From Oceanihabitans gracilariae (GTDB taxonomy: Bacteria; Bacteroidota; Bacteroidia; Flavobacteriales; Flavobacteriaceae): DNA of 64,000 bases. The position numbers and the translations under genes are program-made. The notes under the pieces were generated by a model. It ran no database searches and was not told where the DNA came from. It saw only the letters and a list, made by a program, of their open reading frames with translations. Within the stretch, counting starts at the first letter, position 1; every line of letters starts with the position of its first letter. Location of the stretch: the NCBI RefSeq assembly GCF_042684485.1, contig NZ_JBHULM010000011.1, positions 1,240,001-1,304,000 of the forward strand, read 5' to 3'. Of the stretch, positions 16,929 to 25,690 are shown piece by piece.

Positions 16929-18764
16929 TTATAGGTAGCCTTCGGCTTGTAGTGTAAACAAATCGGCATACAACGATTTATTTTTCATTAGTTCTTCATG
17001 AGTACCAATTTCTAAAACACGACCTTCTTCAAGAACTAAAATTCTATTTGCTTGCCTAACAGTACTAAATCTATGCGATATAATAACACTTGTTTTGTCT
17101 TGGGTTAAGCCAATAAAACGATCAAAAACTTCGCTTTCTGCCTTAGCATCTAATGCAGAAGTAGGCTCGTCTAAAATCATCACTTTAGCGTCTTTCATGT
17201 AGGCTCTTGCTAATGCTACTTTTTGCCATTGTCCGCCAGAAAGTTCTTGTCCTTTAGCAAAACGTTTTCCTAATTGTTGGTTATAACCAAACTTTAACTC
17301 GTTTACCACTTCATTAGCTAAGCTAAGCTGTGCTGCATTTTCTATTTTAGATTGGTTGTCTATTTCATCAATATCACCAATGGCTATATTTTCTTTAACT
17401 GTAAATTCATATTTAAAAAAGTCTTGAAAAATAACACCAAAATATGTTTGGTATGTTGCTTTATTAAATCGGTTTATATTAATTCCATCTAATAAAATTT
17501 CACCAGAAGTAGGTTCGTAAAAACGTAATAGTAATTTGGTTAATGTTGTTTTTCCTGCTCCGTTTTGACCCACAAAAGCTATTTTTTCGCCAGCTTTAAT
17601 AGTAAAACTAATACCTTTTAAAATTTCGTTATCAGATCCTGGATAGGCAAAACGTACATTTTTAAATGTAAAGCCTTCTTTAATTGTTTCAGGAAGTGGT
17701 ATATCTTCTTTATGTGTTGGTTCTATAGATATGTCAAGAAAATCAAAATAATCTTTTAAGTATAATGCGCTTTCTGTAATGCGTGTAAACTTTGAAAAGA
17801 AGTCTTGTAAATTTTTAGTAAGCCTGTTAAAAGAACCAGATAAAAAGGTTAATTCACCTAAAGTGATTGCACCAGAAATAACTCTGTAAATAATAAATAC
17901 ATAAGCACCATAATAACTTAAAGTACCTAAAACATTAAATACAAAACCTAGTGCAGAGCGTTTTACTGCTAGTTTTTTATTAAGCTCGTAGTATTCTTGT
18001 GATAGGTTTTTAAATCTATCTACTACAAAATCGGTTAAACCAAAAAGTTTAATTTCTTTTGCTGTTTTATCATTTGCACCAATAAAACGCAAGTAGTCTA
18101 ATTCTCTGCGTTCTGCAGTCCATCCTCGAGCTAATGAATATTGCTGTTGGCTAAACCAAATTTCGTTTATAAAAGAAGGAATAATACTTAATACTAAAAG
18201 AATGATTAGGTAAGGTTCAAAATAAATTAAACCAGCAACTAAAGTTAAAATAGAAATTAAGCTTTGTACTTCGCCAAGTGCGTTAGACATTAAGCCTACA
18301 CGACTTGTTGTTTGCGTTCTTGCTCTTTCTAATTTATCATAAAACTCTGCGTCTTCTAGCAGACTAATGTTTATTTGGTTTGTTTTTTTGATGATTCTTA
18401 CCGAAGAATCTATAGAGTAAGAATCACCAAGCAGACTATCTGTTAATGAAATAGCTCTGCTAACTAAATCGGATAAAATAATTAAACCAAACTCTATGGC
18501 AACATAGGTCCATAGAGAGGTTAAATCTGAAACATCTGTTTTTGTTTGAAGAATTATTTCATCAATAATTATCTTACCAACCCACAGAATGACAACAGGT
18601 AAAATAGCACCAATACCTCTGCAAAATGCAGATAATAGAAATAGTTTTTTGTTGGTTTTCCAGATTTCTTTAAAAAATCGTGGAATAAAAACCAACGCGC
18701 TAAACGACTTCTTTAAATTGGTTTTTTCACCATCTTTAAGAGATGTTAGTTTACGTCTTGGCAT
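16929..18764 (-). CDS. ABC transporter, fused permease and ATPase
   Basis: The 611-residue protein is a half-transporter of the exporter type. Six membrane helices span roughly residues 30-345. A nucleotide-binding domain follows with Walker A GQNGAGKTT, signature LSGGQWQKVALARA, Walker B VMILDEPTSALD and the switch His in IISHRFSTV. It probably works as a homodimer exporting a lipid, peptide or other hydrophobic substrate. It starts 13 bases after the sufT stop codon, so it is in the same operon. No substrate clue is visible, and ABC exporters next to sufT are not a defined part of Fe-S assembly. Confidence 0.93.
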   Translation of the reverse strand: MPRRKLTSLKDGEKTNLKKSFSALVFIPRFFKEIWKTNKKLFLLSAFCRGIGAILPVVILWVGKIIIDEIILQTKTDVSDLTSLWTYVAIEFGLIILSDLVSRAISLTDSLLGDSYSIDSSVRIIKKTNQINISLLEDAEFYDKLERARTQTTSRVGLMSNALGEVQSLISILTLVAGLIYFEPYLIILLVLSIIPSFINEIWFSQQQYSLARGWTAERRELDYLRFIGANDKTAKEIKLFGLTDFVVDRFKNLSQEYYELNKKLAVKRSALGFVFNVLGTLSYYGAYVFIIYRVISGAITLGELTFLSGSFNRLTKNLQDFFSKFTRITESALYLKDYFDFLDISIEPTHKEDIPLPETIKEGFTFKNVRFAYPGSDNEILKGISFTIKAGEKIAFVGQNGAGKTTLTKLLLRFYEPTSGEILLDGININRFNKATYQTYFGVIFQDFFKYEFTVKENIAIGDIDEIDNQSKIENAAQLSLANEVVNELKFGYNQQLGKRFAKGQELSGGQWQKVALARAYMKDAKVMILDEPTSALDAKAESEVFDRFIGLTQDKTSVIISHRFSTVRQANRILVLEEGRVLEIGTHEELMKNKSLYADLFTLQAEGYL

Positions 18765-18777
18765 TGGCTAATTTTAA

Positions 18778-19101
18778 TTAAAGCATACCAAGTTCTAACT
18801 TCGCTTCTTCACTCATTAAATCTTGAGACCAAGGCGGATCGAAAGTAATTTCTACTTCTGCATCTTTTACCTCGTTTAAAGATTTTACTTTTTCTTCTAC
18901 TTCTAACGGAAGTGTTTCTGCTACAGGACAGTTTGGTGTAGTCAAAGTCATTAAGATTTTTACATCATAATCTTCGTTTACAAAAACGTCATAAATTAGT
19001 CCTAATTCATATATATCTACAGGAATTTCTGGATCGAAAATAGTTTTTAAAACTTTTACAATCTTTTCTCCTAGTACGGAAGTGTCTATAGTTTCGCTCA
19101 T
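18778..19101 (-). CDS. sufT: SUF-associated DUF59/MIP18 protein (SufT-like)
   Basis: The 107-residue protein belongs to the MIP18/DUF59 family that helps mature or deliver iron-sulfur clusters. The conserved core runs from TIFDPEIPVDIYELGLIY to TLTTPNCPVAETLP, with the reactive cysteine in PNCPVAE and the family-typical FDPPWSQDLMSEEAKLELG end. I chose the ATG at 19101 because homologues begin at MSET; in-frame ATGs at 19125 and 19146 add an unconserved extension. It lies between sufE and the ABC transporter gene. Confidence 0.93.
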   Translation of the reverse strand: MSETIDTSVLGEKIVKVLKTIFDPEIPVDIYELGLIYDVFVNEDYDVKILMTLTTPNCPVAETLPLEVEEKVKSLNEVKDAEVEITFDPPWSQDLMSEEAKLELGML

Positions 19102-19180
19102 TGAAATTGTATTTTTTGTTCCCATAAAAATGGGAATCTTTTTCATATTAAATGTTTTGCTACTTGAGTAGTAATAGCAA

Positions 19181-19603
19181 TTAGCTTAATTGTGTTTGGT
19201 ATGCAATAGCATATAATTTTAATTGCTTGATCATGCTTACTAAACCGTTAGCTCTGGTAGGAGATAAGTGTTCTTTAAGACCTATTTGATCAATAAAATC
19301 GGTGTTTGCTTCTAATATATCTTTTGGATGTTGGTTAGAGAACACGCGAATTAAAATAGCAATAATACCTTTTGTAATTATGGCATCACTATCTGCAGTA
19401 AAAGCTATTTTATCCTCTTTTAATTCTGCATGTACCCATACTTTACTTTGGCAGCCTTTAATAATATTATCTTCGGTTTTATATTGTTCTTCAATAAGTG
19501 GTAAAGATTTTCCTAAATCTATCATATATTGATAGCGTTCTTCCCAATCTTCAAACATGGAGAACTCTTCAATTATTTCGTTTTGTACCTCTTGAATATT
19601 CAT
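19181..19603 (-). CDS. sufE: Sulfur acceptor protein SufE
   Basis: SufE accepts persulfide sulfur from SufS and passes it to the SufBCD scaffold. The 140-residue protein has the family length and the active cysteine Cys51 in IIKGCQSKVWVH. The residues around it, including the downstream ANGLVSMIKQLK helix, are typical. A TATTTTTG box lies 16 bases upstream of the ATG, so sufE and sufT may be expressed from their own promoter as well as from upstream. Confidence 0.96.
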   Translation of the reverse strand: MNIQEVQNEIIEEFSMFEDWEERYQYMIDLGKSLPLIEEQYKTEDNIIKGCQSKVWVHAELKEDKIAFTADSDAIITKGIIAILIRVFSNQHPKDILEANTDFIDQIGLKEHLSPTRANGLVSMIKQLKLYAIAYQTQLS

Positions 19604-19619
19604 GGTTTTTTATTTTAAG

Positions 19620-19627
19620 CAAAAATA
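19620..19627 (-). promoter_or_regulatory. Promoter -7 box of sufE
   Basis: On the minus strand 19627 to 19620 reads TATTTTTG (TAnnTTTG), 16 bases before the ATG at 19603. The -33 region has no clear TTG. Confidence 0.42.
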
Positions 19628-19655
19628 CAATTTAGTATTATTTTCATCATTATAA

Positions 19656-20465
19656 TTATTGTTTTTCCGTCATACTTAAAATAGTACTTACTAGATCTTC
19701 AATTTTTGTATTTGGTTGTCCATGATCAAAAGTTTGTGACCTATAGGTTTGTCCGTTTTTAACAATAGTTAAAATAGCTCCAGCTGCTCCATCATATTGG
19801 TGTGCTTTTGAAGGTGCCTCTAGGTTAGGTAATTCTTTTGCGTTTACCGCATTTAATTTAGCGTAGATAGCATCTTTTTCTTCCGCATTAAAGGTTCTAG
19901 TTTCTGCTTTTGTACGTCTATCTTTTTGATAAGTAATACTGTCATTTTTTACCACAATATTTATAAACGTACCTCTGGTAACAGCAGTATACTCTATGGT
20001 ATACTCTTCTTTTTGTGCTTCTTTTGTACTTTCGCTTTTAGCTGCTTGTACTAAGGTATCTTTTGCATTGTTTAATGTTAATACGCTGTTAGCTATAGAA
20101 AAAGTATTTGCATTTTCTAGAGCGCTTATAAGGTTTTGTTCAGCAGGCATTGTTTCTTTACAATACATTCTTGTAGCAATGATATTGGTAAACGCAATAT
20201 TGTTTCCGTCTACAGTATAATTACCAGAAAACCTATTACATCCAGCATAGCCAGAAACACGGTTTGTAGTTTCATCAAAACTTAAATAGGTATCTGATGG
20301 TAATTCATCAATAGCCACTAATGAAGAAACTAGGTATCTTCCAGAAAGTGTTTCTGTTTGTTTTGCGTCTGTATTATCTTGCATATTAGATGTAGCTTTA
20401 GAGTTTCCACAAGAGTTAAGTGTAAAAACGGTAAGTAGTATTGTAATGAATTTCATAATTTTCAT
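19656..20465 (-). CDS. META-domain (HslJ-like) lipoprotein
   Basis: The 269-residue protein has a lipoprotein signal ending TLNSC (Cys 19 counted from the first Met). Residues about 40-140 form a META/DUF306 domain, recognised by SGYAGCNRFSGNYTV and the later CKETM segment, a pattern seen in HslJ heat-shock lipoproteins. The second half (about 150-265) is beta-rich and unassigned, with YTAVTRGTF and GGA-type turns. The start could also be the ATG at 20456. It lies between sufE and a metalloprotease gene. A role in envelope stress is plausible but not shown. Confidence 0.85.
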   Translation of the reverse strand: MKIMKFITILLTVFTLNSCGNSKATSNMQDNTDAKQTETLSGRYLVSSLVAIDELPSDTYLSFDETTNRVSGYAGCNRFSGNYTVDGNNIAFTNIIATRMYCKETMPAEQNLISALENANTFSIANSVLTLNNAKDTLVQAAKSESTKEAQKEEYTIEYTAVTRGTFINIVVKNDSITYQKDRRTKAETRTFNAEEKDAIYAKLNAVNAKELPNLEAPSKAHQYDGAAGAILTIVKNGQTYRSQTFDHGQPNTKIEDLVSTILSMTEKQ

Positions 20466-20491
20466 TTATTATAATTTAAAATATAATATAC

Positions 20492-20518
20492 AAAAAAGAC
20501 GCCAAAGTTGGCGTCTTT
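20492..20518 (-). terminator. Terminator of M43 metalloprotease gene
   Basis: GACGCCAA pairs with TTGGCGTC. A and T runs on the flanks extend the stem and supply a T tract in the minus direction. It starts 22 bases after the stop codon at 20540 and may act in both directions. Confidence 0.85.
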
Positions 20519-20539
20519 TAATATTTATGACATTTTTTT

Positions 20540-21607
20540 TTAATTCAGCATACTTTCTCTTGCTCCTCCAGATTCAAAAATAGATCTCATTCTTAATTTT
20601 TGTCCTTCAGAAAACATGTACATGCATGAATCATCTACATAGTCCATGTAGTTCATTGTCATGTCAGTAGTTCGACAATTTACAGTAGGATAAGAAGGGC
20701 ATCCATAATTAGCAGCATCTGAGGTTGGTGTGTCTGTAACAAAATCATCTCTGTTGCATCTTCCATCTCCCCAAATATGACGTAAGTTTAAATAATGACC
20801 AACTTCATGTGTTAAAGTTCTTCCTTCATTATAAGGAGCTGCAGAACCACCAGGTAAACTAGAATATAATACAACAACTCCATCTGTTGCAGATGGACCA
20901 CCCGGAAATTGTGCATAACCTAAAATGCCACCACTTATATTACAGATCCAAATATTTAAATGTGTAGATGGTGAAACAGGAGGATACGCGTCTTTTACGG
21001 CGTCATTAGTACTCCAAGCTGAAGTAGAATTTGAATGTCTGAATGTGTTTGCTAAAGTGAAGTTGATTTCACTATCAGCTACTAATCCAGCAAATTCGCT
21101 TGGTACTTGATTAATATCATTATTAGAAGCTCTAAAATCATCATTTAAAACTGCTATTTGCGCATTTATTTGATTATCACTAACATTTTGTTGCGCATTA
21201 CTATATACTACATGTATGTTAACAGGAATATTAATAATACCTAAGTTATCTGTAACAGGATCTGTTCCTCCGTCATTACCACCACCACTATTTCCGTTGC
21301 CATTGCCATTTCCATTAGGCTTTTTTGCATTTATTTGTGATCGAGTATGGTACTCAATATCGTACAGTTTTTTTTCTAAACTAGGGTCTTCATTTAACAT
21401 CCTATTTAAATTTACCATGGAATAGCAGGATTTTAACTTACTATTATTAGCTACCTTTTCAGCTTCGTCAAGATCAGCATCCGTATAAACATAAAAATCA
21501 CTCATGTCAATTTTGGACTGTTCGTTGGTATTTATGACATTTTGGTCATCATTACAAGACGTAAATAACATTGCAATAGTTGCAAAACTTAAAACTATTT
21601 TTTTCAT
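20540..21607 (-). CDS. M43 (pappalysin-type) zinc metalloprotease lipoprotein
   Basis: The 355-residue protein has a lipoprotein signal ending LFTSC (Cys 18) followed by NDDQN, compatible with surface export. A Gly/Asn-rich linker (about 98-114) leads to a metzincin domain with HEVGH at 267-271, His277 and Asp281, plus a Met-turn in MTMNYMDY near 316-323. These are the zinc ligands of family M43B. It probably cleaves proteins at the cell surface. Conserved cysteines (283, 303, 311, 328) suit disulfides. It ends in a SEGQKLRMRSIFE segment typical of flavobacterial members. Its own terminator separates it from the next gene. Confidence 0.92.
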   Translation of the reverse strand: MKKIVLSFATIAMLFTSCNDDQNVINTNEQSKIDMSDFYVYTDADLDEAEKVANNSKLKSCYSMVNLNRMLNEDPSLEKKLYDIEYHTRSQINAKKPNGNGNGNGNSGGGNDGGTDPVTDNLGIINIPVNIHVVYSNAQQNVSDNQINAQIAVLNDDFRASNNDINQVPSEFAGLVADSEINFTLANTFRHSNSTSAWSTNDAVKDAYPPVSPSTHLNIWICNISGGILGYAQFPGGPSATDGVVVLYSSLPGGSAAPYNEGRTLTHEVGHYLNLRHIWGDGRCNRDDFVTDTPTSDAANYGCPSYPTVNCRTTDMTMNYMDYVDDSCMYMFSEGQKLRMRSIFESGGARESMLN

Positions 21608-21717
21608 TTTTTTATGGTTTAGGTTAAAATGTTGTTAAAAATACATTTTAAAAGATAAAAAAACGTATATGTCATAAAATTTATTCTAAAATTTTACAGA
21701 ATATTTATTTTGAACAC

Positions 21718-21742
21718 AAAAAAAAACACCTGTGAAGGTGTT
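21718..21742 (-). terminator. Terminator of sufS
   Basis: AACACCT pairs with AGGTGTT across a GTGA loop. The adjoining A run on the plus strand gives a long T tract in the minus direction. It begins about 28 bases past the sufS stop codon. Confidence 0.85.
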
Positions 21743-21770
21743 TATTTATTTGATTTGCAAAGGCCAAACT

Positions 21771-22985
21771 TTATGAAAGCATCATTTTAGCTTTCTTTAC
21801 ACCAGAAACTAAGGTATCAATTTCTTCTTTTGTGTTATAAAACGCAAACGATGCACGTACGGTTCCTGGAATTTTAAAGTACTCCATAATAGGTTGTGCG
21901 CAATGGTGTCCTGTTCTAACAGCAATTCCTAGTTTATCTAAAATAGTACCAACATCATAAGGATGAATGCCTTCTAAATTAAAAGAAATAACCGAAGTTT
22001 TATTTTTAGCAGTTCCGTAAATTTTTAAACCTTCAATTTCTAAAAGTGCCTTAGTAGCATATTCTAAAAGGTCGTGTTCATAGGCAGCAATAGCATCAAA
22101 ACCAATAGCATTCATATAATCTATTGCAGAACCAAAAGCAATACCACCACAAATATTTGGTGTTCCTGCTTCAAATTTATGCGGTAAACCAGCGTAAGTA
22201 GTTTTTTCAAAAGAAACTTCAGCAATCATTTCTCCTCCACCTTGGTAAGGAGGTAGTTTGTTTAACCATTCTTCTTTTCCGTAAAGCATACCAGATCCTG
22301 TTGGTCCACACATTTTATGTGCAGATGCTACATAAAAATCTACGTCTAATGCTTGTACATCTGGTTTTATATGCGGACAAGCTTGTGCGCCATCAATTAA
22401 AACAGCAGCACCAACTTGATGTGCTTTTTTAATAATTTCTTCAATAGGATTTATAGTACCTAATGCATTAGAAATATGATTTACAAAAACAAGTTTGGTA
22501 TTGCTATTTAGTAATTTAGCATATGCCTCCATAACCAATGCACCATCTTGGTTCATAGGAATGACCTTTAAAACAGCACCAGTTTTTTCGCATAACATTT
22601 GCCAAGGCACAATATTACTATGATGCTCTAAAGCCGAAACAATAATTTCGTCTCCTTTTTTTAAGATGGAAGCAAAACCGTTAGCAACTAAATTTATACT
22701 ATGGGTAGTACCAGAAGTATAAATAATTTCATGTGCATGTTTTGCATTAAAATGTTTCTGAATGGTATGTCTTGCAGCTTCATATTTATCTGTAGCTTCT
22801 TGACTTAAAGCATGTACACCACGATGAATATTCGCGTTGTAATTGCTATAATAATCTACAATAACATCTATTACTTGTTGTGGTGTTTGTGATGTTGCTG
22901 CATTATCAAAATACACCAAAGGTTTTCCGTTTACTTCTCTTTTAAGTATAGGAAAATCTGCTCTTATTTTCTTCAAATCTAACAT
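21771..22985 (-). CDS. sufS: Cysteine desulfurase SufS
   Basis: SufS is a PLP enzyme that removes sulfur from L-cysteine for Fe-S cluster assembly and hands it to SufE. The 404-residue protein starts MLDLKKIRADFPIL and has the PLP lysine Lys224 in SAHKMCGPTG and the persulfide cysteine Cys362 in RTGHHCAQP, both typical of the group II/SufS type. It sits between the plus-strand padR gene and the M43 gene. A TAAATTTG box ends just 4 bases before the ATG, so its mRNA may be leaderless and is separate from sufABCD. Confidence 0.97.
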   Translation of the reverse strand: MLDLKKIRADFPILKREVNGKPLVYFDNAATSQTPQQVIDVIVDYYSNYNANIHRGVHALSQEATDKYEAARHTIQKHFNAKHAHEIIYTSGTTHSINLVANGFASILKKGDEIIVSALEHHSNIVPWQMLCEKTGAVLKVIPMNQDGALVMEAYAKLLNSNTKLVFVNHISNALGTINPIEEIIKKAHQVGAAVLIDGAQACPHIKPDVQALDVDFYVASAHKMCGPTGSGMLYGKEEWLNKLPPYQGGGEMIAEVSFEKTTYAGLPHKFEAGTPNICGGIAFGSAIDYMNAIGFDAIAAYEHDLLEYATKALLEIEGLKIYGTAKNKTSVISFNLEGIHPYDVGTILDKLGIAVRTGHHCAQPIMEYFKIPGTVRASFAFYNTKEEIDTLVSGVKKAKMMLS

Positions 22986-22989
22986 GCTA

Positions 22990-22997
22990 CAAATTTA
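22990..22997 (-). promoter_or_regulatory. Promoter -7 box of sufS, leaderless spacing
   Basis: On the minus strand 22997 to 22990 reads TAAATTTG, followed by TAGC and the ATG at 22985. The expected transcription start would fall at or within a base or two of the start codon. Confidence 0.5.
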
Positions 22998-23059
22998 CGT
23001 TTTGTTTAATAAATGAAGTGTAAAGAAAAAGATAAAAGATGAAATTTATTATAATTTTA

Positions 23060-23090
23060 TTGAAATGCATTTAAATAAAATGTATATTTG
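23060..23090 (+). promoter_or_regulatory. Promoter of padR, leaderless spacing
   Basis: TTG at 23060-23062 and TATATTTG at 23083-23090 are separated by 20 bases, a good Bacteroidota -33/-7 pair. Only AAAT separates the -7 box from the ATG at 23095. Confidence 0.65.
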
Positions 23091-23094
23091 AAAT

Positions 23095-23430
23095 ATGTAT
23101 AGCAAAGAATTAACAAAAGGAACCTTACAACCCATCATATTAAAGCTCATTAGCGAAAGAGAAAAAATGTATGGTTATGAAATAACCCAAGAAGTAAAAA
23201 AACTTACGTTGGGTAAGATTGATATATCTGAAGGTGCATTGTACCCAATACTGCATAAGCTAGAAGCCAAAGGAACTTTAGAAACAGAAAAAGTATACAT
23301 TGGTAAACGTGTTAGAAAGTATTACAAAGTTACAGTAGAAGGCAAAAAGGCAGTAGAAGAAGTTACACAAGAGATTAATAATTTTATAGATACCTTAAAT
23401 TTAATTTTTAACCCAAAACCAGCTTTATAA
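23095..23430 (+). CDS. PadR family transcriptional regulator
   Basis: The 111-residue protein is a winged-helix PadR regulator: GTLQPIILKLISE, MYGYEITQEVKK and the recognition segment ISEGALYPILHKLEAKG are all present, followed by the RKYYKVT wing and a C-terminal dimerisation helix. Such proteins usually repress their own operon and a linked membrane protein gene. The stop codon overlaps the next ATG by one base (TAATG), so the two genes are translationally coupled. The promoter lies so close to the start that PadR binding there would directly block RNA polymerase. Confidence 0.95.
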   Translation: MYSKELTKGTLQPIILKLISEREKMYGYEITQEVKKLTLGKIDISEGALYPILHKLEAKGTLETEKVYIGKRVRKYYKVTVEGKKAVEEVTQEINNFIDTLNLIFNPKPAL

Positions 23431-23858
23431 TGCAATTAGAAGAAAAACATATTGATTTTATTACTAACAGTTTAAAGTTTCATGGTGTTAAAGATACAGC
23501 GTTACTTGAAGATTTAGTAGACCATATTTGCAGCTATATAGAAAATAAAGACAGTCAGGACTTTGATGCATTATATCAAGAAGCACTGCAAAAATTTGGT
23601 GGTTATGCAAGTTTTAAGCATTTGCAATTAGAGACCAATTTACAGCAGTTTAATACAGAAAGAAAAGTGCTTAATAAGCTAAAATTTGTACTTGGAAGCG
23701 CGATGCTTATACTGTTAGTTCTTGGTATGTTGTTTAAAATTATGCATTGGCCTTATGCAAGTTTACTTTTAACCGGAGCCATACTAGTCTTTGCTTTTGG
23801 TATTCTTCCTGTTCTTTTTTATGCCAAATATAAAAGGTCTGTTTATAAATATTCTTAA
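23430..23858 (+). CDS. PadR-linked HAAS-like two-helix membrane protein
   Basis: The 142-residue protein has a helical N-terminal domain (about 1-75) containing LLEDLVDHICSYIE, resembling the HAAS signalling domain that is often encoded beside PadR regulators. Two membrane helices follow (about 87-103, 109-130). The short segment FKIMHWPYAS recalls a motif in the gliding protein GldL and in other flavobacterial membrane proteins; I take it as a membrane-entry motif, not proof of relation. It probably acts as membrane partner or sensor for the PadR protein. Confidence 0.75.
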   Translation: MQLEEKHIDFITNSLKFHGVKDTALLEDLVDHICSYIENKDSQDFDALYQEALQKFGGYASFKHLQLETNLQQFNTERKVLNKLKFVLGSAMLILLVLGMLFKIMHWPYASLLLTGAILVFAFGILPVLFYAKYKRSVYKYS

Positions 23859-23885
23859 ACTAAAAAGGATTCTTAATTATATCTA

Positions 23886-25544
23886 ATGCGAAATACAAAA
23901 TTAGTAACAACTGTTTTTTGTTGTCTTATTTGTGCTTATTTAAGTGCTCAAAACAAATACACTTCAAAGATTAATGAACTTCTTGAAAAATATGAAAGCG
24001 CAGACGCTCCAGGCTTAAGTGTAAACGTTATTTCAGGTAAAGAAAGTATCTATGCTAAGGGTTTTGGTTTGGCTAATTTGGATTATAACATTAAAAACTC
24101 TGACACTACTATTTTTAGTTTGGCATCTATTGCAAAACAATTTACAGCTTCTGCTATTTGGGTATTGGTTCAGGAAGGTAAAATTCAGTTAGAAGATGAT
24201 ATTAGGAAGTATTTACCTGAATTTCCAGTATACGAAGAACCTATAAAAATTAGACATTTATTGAACCATACTAGTGGTATTCGAAATTATCATGCGCTAA
24301 TGGCTTTGTATGGTTTCGATTATGATCAAACATATTACGATAATAATACGGTGTTTGCATTGGCATGTAAGCAAAAAGGATTGAGTCATCTTCCTGGCGA
24401 AAAAGTAGCATATTCTAATACGAATTATACTTTATTAGCACTTATTATTGAGCGCGTTTCGGGACAAAATTTAAACGAATTTTTAAAAGTTAATATTTTA
24501 AATCCGTTAAAAATGCATGCTACTTTTGTGCGCGTAGCAAATGGTAAAACTATAAAAAATAAAGCGGTTGGTTACCAAAAACGGAATAATGGATTTGTAC
24601 ATGACTCTAGTAATCAATTGAGTTATGGCGCTGGTAGCATGGGTTCTTCTGTTCAAGATATGGCGATTTGGATGCAGATGCTAAATGAGCAAATTCTAGA
24701 ATTTAAACCCTTAGCTCAATTTTTAAAAACAACAGAGGTTTTAAACACTGGTGAGAAAGCAAAATACGCACGTGGTATTATGATAGATACGTATAAAGGT
24801 TACACAGTTGCAGGACATAGCGGCTATGCTTTTGGTGGTCGTTCGCAATTAATTACTATTTCTAAAAAGGAAATAGGTATAGTAGTGCTTACTAATTTAC
24901 AATCTATTAATGCGCCAGAAATTGTCTATCAAATTTTAGATATTTTACTGGCCGATGAAGAAACTAGCGAAGCTATTCATTCTACTGATGTAAATTTTGA
25001 GCCCGCAAAATTGGATGCGTTTACAGGCGATTATAAGGAGATAAATAGTGATATGACTATTCAGATTTTTGTTGAGAAGGACACTTTAAAATCGGAAGGA
25101 TCGATAGGAAGAAGGGCAACTTCGTTATTGCAATTTGCGGATAATAAATTTCATAGAAAAAATAGTCCTCAAGTGAAATATGATTTTACACCTGCAAGTA
25201 CTCATGATATGATTATTCTATTTGGTGGTACTCCTTTTTATTTTAAGCGTGCTGTATTAATAGATTCGGAAACGGTAAATAATAATGATTTTGTGGGTTC
25301 TTATTTTTCTGAAGAACTAGACGTTACCTATCATTTTTTTGTAGAGAATGATGTGCTTAAATTATCTTATACGAATAATAAGAACATTCATTTACATCCT
25401 GTTCAGTTAGATGAATTTGGGAATAACAGAAGAACACTTTATCGTTTTACTAGAGACAAAGAAAACCATATTATAGGAATGCTTTTGTACAGTGAAGGTA
25501 CTATAAAAGATATTTTCTTTGAAAAGAAAGCGGTTACTAATTAG
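23886..25544 (+). CDS. Serine hydrolase, class C beta-lactamase family
   Basis: The 552-residue protein has a signal peptide (residues 1-22, ending YLSAQ) and a beta-lactamase/PBP4*-type domain with SIAK at 81-84, YSN at 176-178 and a HSGYAFGG motif near residue 310 in the KTG position. A C-terminal beta-rich region (about 365-550) follows, as in DUF3471-containing relatives. It is probably a periplasmic esterase, peptidase or carboxypeptidase. Use as an antibiotic-resistance enzyme cannot be inferred. It follows the padR pair after 27 bases and could be co-transcribed with it. Confidence 0.9.
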   Translation: MRNTKLVTTVFCCLICAYLSAQNKYTSKINELLEKYESADAPGLSVNVISGKESIYAKGFGLANLDYNIKNSDTTIFSLASIAKQFTASAIWVLVQEGKIQLEDDIRKYLPEFPVYEEPIKIRHLLNHTSGIRNYHALMALYGFDYDQTYYDNNTVFALACKQKGLSHLPGEKVAYSNTNYTLLALIIERVSGQNLNEFLKVNILNPLKMHATFVRVANGKTIKNKAVGYQKRNNGFVHDSSNQLSYGAGSMGSSVQDMAIWMQMLNEQILEFKPLAQFLKTTEVLNTGEKAKYARGIMIDTYKGYTVAGHSGYAFGGRSQLITISKKEIGIVVLTNLQSINAPEIVYQILDILLADEETSEAIHSTDVNFEPAKLDAFTGDYKEINSDMTIQIFVEKDTLKSEGSIGRRATSLLQFADNKFHRKNSPQVKYDFTPASTHDMIILFGGTPFYFKRAVLIDSETVNNNDFVGSYFSEELDVTYHFFVENDVLKLSYTNNKNIHLHPVQLDEFGNNRRTLYRFTRDKENHIIGMLLYSEGTIKDIFFEKKAVTN

Positions 25545-25614
25545 TGTGCTAGTTGGTTTCTTTCTAACAAAAGTATCAAGAAGCAAAGCATTGCAAGCGT
25601 GACATGTACTAAAT

Positions 25615-25648
25615 AAAAAAACCTCAAACTATACAGTTTGAGGTTTTT
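25615..25648. terminator. Bidirectional terminator between hydrolase gene and sufD
   Basis: A 9-bp perfect stem (CCTCAAACT with AGTTTGAGG) has an ATAC loop and is flanked by a seven-A run and a five-T run. It serves the two convergent genes. Confidence 0.92.
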
Positions 25649-25690
25649 ATTTATGTTTAAACAGGAAAACCCTATCTATATATTAATGTA

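Noticed and set aside
21280..21320. Short tandem repeat in the M43 gene
   Set aside because: It encodes an Asn/Gly linker in frame; this is low-complexity coding sequence, not a separate element.
23886..25544. Beta-lactam resistance gene
   Set aside because: The SxxK and YxN motifs place it in a broad serine hydrolase family with extra C-terminal region; resistance cannot be inferred.
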